Positions 14,157-15,777 of a DNA stretch of 15,777 nt are shown here, piece by piece (position 1 is the stretch's first letter; every line of letters begins with the position of its first letter). The DNA comes from an uncultured Dysgonomonas sp. GTDB taxonomy: Bacteria > Bacteroidota > Bacteroidia > Bacteroidales > Dysgonomonadaceae. Location: contig CALNCC010000047.1 in assembly GCA_937875275.1 (NCBI GenBank), positions 1 through 15,777 on the forward strand, given 5' to 3'. Below the pieces are notes generated by a model, which saw only the letters and a list, made by a program, of their open reading frames with translations, did not search any database and was not told the origin of the DNA. The translations under genes were made by a program, and so were the position numbers.

Positions 14157-15347
14157 ATGACAAAATATAATTTTGACGAGATCGTAGACCGTAAAGGTAC
14201 TAATGCACTGAAAGTTGATGCATTGCAAGAACGTTATGGAGACGCCAACCTCATACCATTGTGGGTTGCCGATATGGACTTCAAAGTTGCTCAAGAGATC
14301 ACCGATGCCATCATAGAACGGGCAAGACATGGTGTGTTCGGGTACACATGTCCATCGCAAGAGTATTATAATGCCATCATCAACTGGGTGGACAGACATC
14401 ATAGTTGGACGATAAAGCAGGAATGGATCAGTTTTGTACCGGGAATCGTAAAAGGTATTGCATTTGTCATTGATGCTTTTACGACCAGCGAGGACAAAGT
14501 GATCATACAACCACCGGTATATCATCCTTTCAGAATCATACCTACGCTACATCACAGGGCGATTGTAAACAATTGCCTGAAACTGGAGGCAGGACGTTAC
14601 AATATGGATCTTGATGGATTGAAAACCATTATCACATCCGAATGTAAAGTTCTTATTTTATGCAATCCGCACAATCCGGGAGGGAGGGTTTGGACAAGAG
14701 AAGAATTGATAGACATCGCAGAAATATGCTACGATAATAAAGTATTGGTTATCTCGGATGAAATTCATGCCGATCTCACATTCGAAAAGCAGGGACACAA
14801 ACATATTCCTTTTGCCAGTGTATCGGAAAAAGCAGCACAAAACAGTATCACATTCATGGCTCCGAGCAAGACATTTAATATTGCCGGTTTGGTCAGCTCG
14901 TTTGCAGTGATACCGAACCAAGAGTTGAGAGAAAAATTCTTTGCGTATCTCGAAAAATCCGAATTGTCGGAAGGTCATATCTTTGCTTTACTCGGTGCTC
15001 AGGTGGCATATGAGAAAGGTGACGAATGGTTGGCACAAGCCAAAGATTATATTTGGGATAATATCACTTTCGTAGACGAATATCTTAAGAAGAATATTCC
15101 TCAGATAAAAGCGATGCTTCCCGATGCATCATTCCTCGTTTGGCTCGATTGCAAAGACCTCAACCTGCCACAAGCTGAATTGCAAAATCTATTTATCAAA
15201 GACGCCAAACTGGCACTGAATACGGGCACGATGTTTGGTGTCGGAGGAGAAGGATACATGCGTATGAATGTAGCCATTCGCCGTCAGGTAATAGAACAGG
15301 CTCTGGAAAACTTAAAAAATGCTGTAAATAAACTTTTAGGCATTTAA
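14157..15347 (+). CDS. malY: MalY/PatB-type PLP-dependent C-S lyase (cystathionine beta-lyase-like)
   Basis: A 396-residue fold-type I PLP enzyme of the MalY/PatB branch, cytoplasmic with no signal peptide. These enzymes split cystathionine or related C-S compounds to homocysteine, pyruvate and ammonia, feeding methionine synthesis; aminotransferase side activity is possible. Visible marks: NFDEIVDRKGTNALK at the N-terminus, IPLWVADMDF, GVFGYTCP, NPHNPGGRVW, SDEIHADL (PLP-ring Asp), and SKTFNIAGL with the Schiff-base lysine at residue 238. Length and motifs are normal for the family. The start ATG at 14157 is preferred over an in-frame TTG at 14133. It is divergent from the riboswitch-btuF unit. 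Methionine synthesis can depend on B12, which makes the pairing suggestive but not proof of a shared pathway. Confidence 0.9.
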   Translation: MTKYNFDEIVDRKGTNALKVDALQERYGDANLIPLWVADMDFKVAQEITDAIIERARHGVFGYTCPSQEYYNAIINWVDRHHSWTIKQEWISFVPGIVKGIAFVIDAFTTSEDKVIIQPPVYHPFRIIPTLHHRAIVNNCLKLEAGRYNMDLDGLKTIITSECKVLILCNPHNPGGRVWTREELIDIAEICYDNKVLVISDEIHADLTFEKQGHKHIPFASVSEKAAQNSITFMAPSKTFNIAGLVSSFAVIPNQELREKFFAYLEKSELSEGHIFALLGAQVAYEKGDEWLAQAKDYIWDNITFVDEYLKKNIPQIKAMLPDASFLVWLDCKDLNLPQAELQNLFIKDAKLALNTGTMFGVGGEGYMRMNVAIRRQVIEQALENLKNAVNKLLGI

Positions 15348-15360
15348 GATTGTTTTTATT

Positions 15361-15398
15361 AATAATCGAGCTGTGGTATGATTATTGTAGTATCTTAG
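15361..15398 (+). promoter_or_regulatory. Inverted repeat and possible promoter before slyD
   Basis: AATAATC (15361-15367) and GATTATT (15380-15386) form a 7-bp inverted repeat around 12 nt, followed by TATCTTAG (15391-15398), which fits TAnnTTTG with one mismatch. The hairpin is too weak and lacks a T tract for a good terminator of the gene upstream; it may be an operator. Confidence 0.3.
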
Positions 15399-15432
15399 CG
15401 AGATGTTTTTTATTCACAAATAACTTATAAAA

Positions 15433-15777
15433 ATGAAAATTACAACACATAAATTTGTTTCTCTTACCTACGACCTGAATGTGGGTGAAGATGATGAGAA
15501 AGAATTGATGGAAAGAGCAACAGTAGAGCGTCCTCTTGAGTTCGTATTCGGTACAGGAAGCATGCTTGAAGCCTTCGAGAAGAATCTTGACGGATTGACA
15601 GCCGGCGACAGTTTTGACTTTGTTTTGTCTCCGGACGTAGCGTACGGTGAGTATGACGATGACAATGTGGTAGACCTGCCTCGCAATATATTCGAAGTTG
15701 ACGGAAAAATAAACGAAGAAGTTATATTCGAAGGTAACGTTGTGCCGATGATGGATGCTAATGGCAATCGTCTCAAT
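15433..15777 (+). CDS. slyD: SlyD-like FKBP-type peptidyl-prolyl isomerase (partial)
   Basis: The first 115 codons of a gene that runs off the right edge of the window. It begins MKITTHKFVSLTYDLNVG and shows the FKBP pattern ERPLEFVFGTGSMLEAFEKN, then GLTAGDSFDFVLSPDVAYGE and VDLPRNIF. What follows is the insert-in-flap chaperone region that marks the SlyD type rather than plain FKBP. Such proteins speed up cis-trans isomerisation of proline peptide bonds and bind unfolded chains, in the cytoplasm. No signal peptide is present. Any metal-binding C-terminal tail, known in E. coli SlyD, lies outside the window. It is 85 bp downstream of the malY-like gene on the same strand and might be read from the same transcript. 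Confidence 0.88.
   Translation, partial: MKITTHKFVSLTYDLNVGEDDEKELMERATVERPLEFVFGTGSMLEAFEKNLDGLTAGDSFDFVLSPDVAYGEYDDDNVVDLPRNIFEVDGKINEEVIFEGNVVPMMDANGNRLN

Noticed and set aside
14091..14525. 144-codon minus-strand frame overlapping the start of the malY-like gene
   Set aside because: It is antisense to conserved MalY/PatB motifs and has no recognisable features.

Overview
This window looks like a chromosome segment from a low-GC member of the Bacteroidota, most likely Bacteroidales. The signs are promoter -7 boxes of the TAnnTTTG type, no Shine-Dalgarno sequences, lipoproteins with an acidic export signal after the lipid cysteine, a BACON domain, a SusC-type plug domain, and type IX secretion (T9SS) genes. 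A relative of Dysgonomonas or Parabacteroides is my guess from the T9SS genes and base composition; the genus cannot be fixed from sequence alone.

Layout. 1-211: promoter region. 212-1510 (+): surface lipoprotein with a BACON domain and seven ~40-residue repeats, probably a beta-propeller, followed by a strong terminator-like hairpin. 1725-2111 (-): small lipoprotein of unknown role. 2251-8598 (-): one very large alpha-2-macroglobulin-like gene with a carboxypeptidase-regulatory-like domain and a SusC-type TonB plug in its middle. It is cut by a single in-frame TAG at 7663-7665. 8811-10782 (+): a porE-like T9SS gene (TPR, beta-propeller, CRD, OmpA) with a TTG start and a frameshift near 9198. 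10785-11684 (+): porD, in operon with porE. 11689-12513 (-): periplasmic TPR protein, convergent with porD, with a 15-bp palindrome near its predicted promoter. 12637-13764 (-): btuF-like cobalamin-binding lipoprotein behind a cobalamin riboswitch (about 13788-14005). 14157-15347 (+): MalY/PatB-type PLP enzyme. 15433-end (+): SlyD-like FKBP prolyl isomerase, cut off by the window edge.

How the parts relate. Most of the window is cell-envelope biology: two lipoproteins of unknown substrate, a periplasmic alpha-2-macroglobulin, two T9SS accessory proteins, a TPR protein and a vitamin B12-binding protein. The two large divergent genes in the middle (alpha-2-macroglobulin and porE) are each broken by one lesion, while all other genes are intact. 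Either both are decaying in this strain, or this stretch carries sequencing or assembly errors; re-reading two short sites would decide. No mobile element, tRNA, rRNA or CRISPR array was seen.
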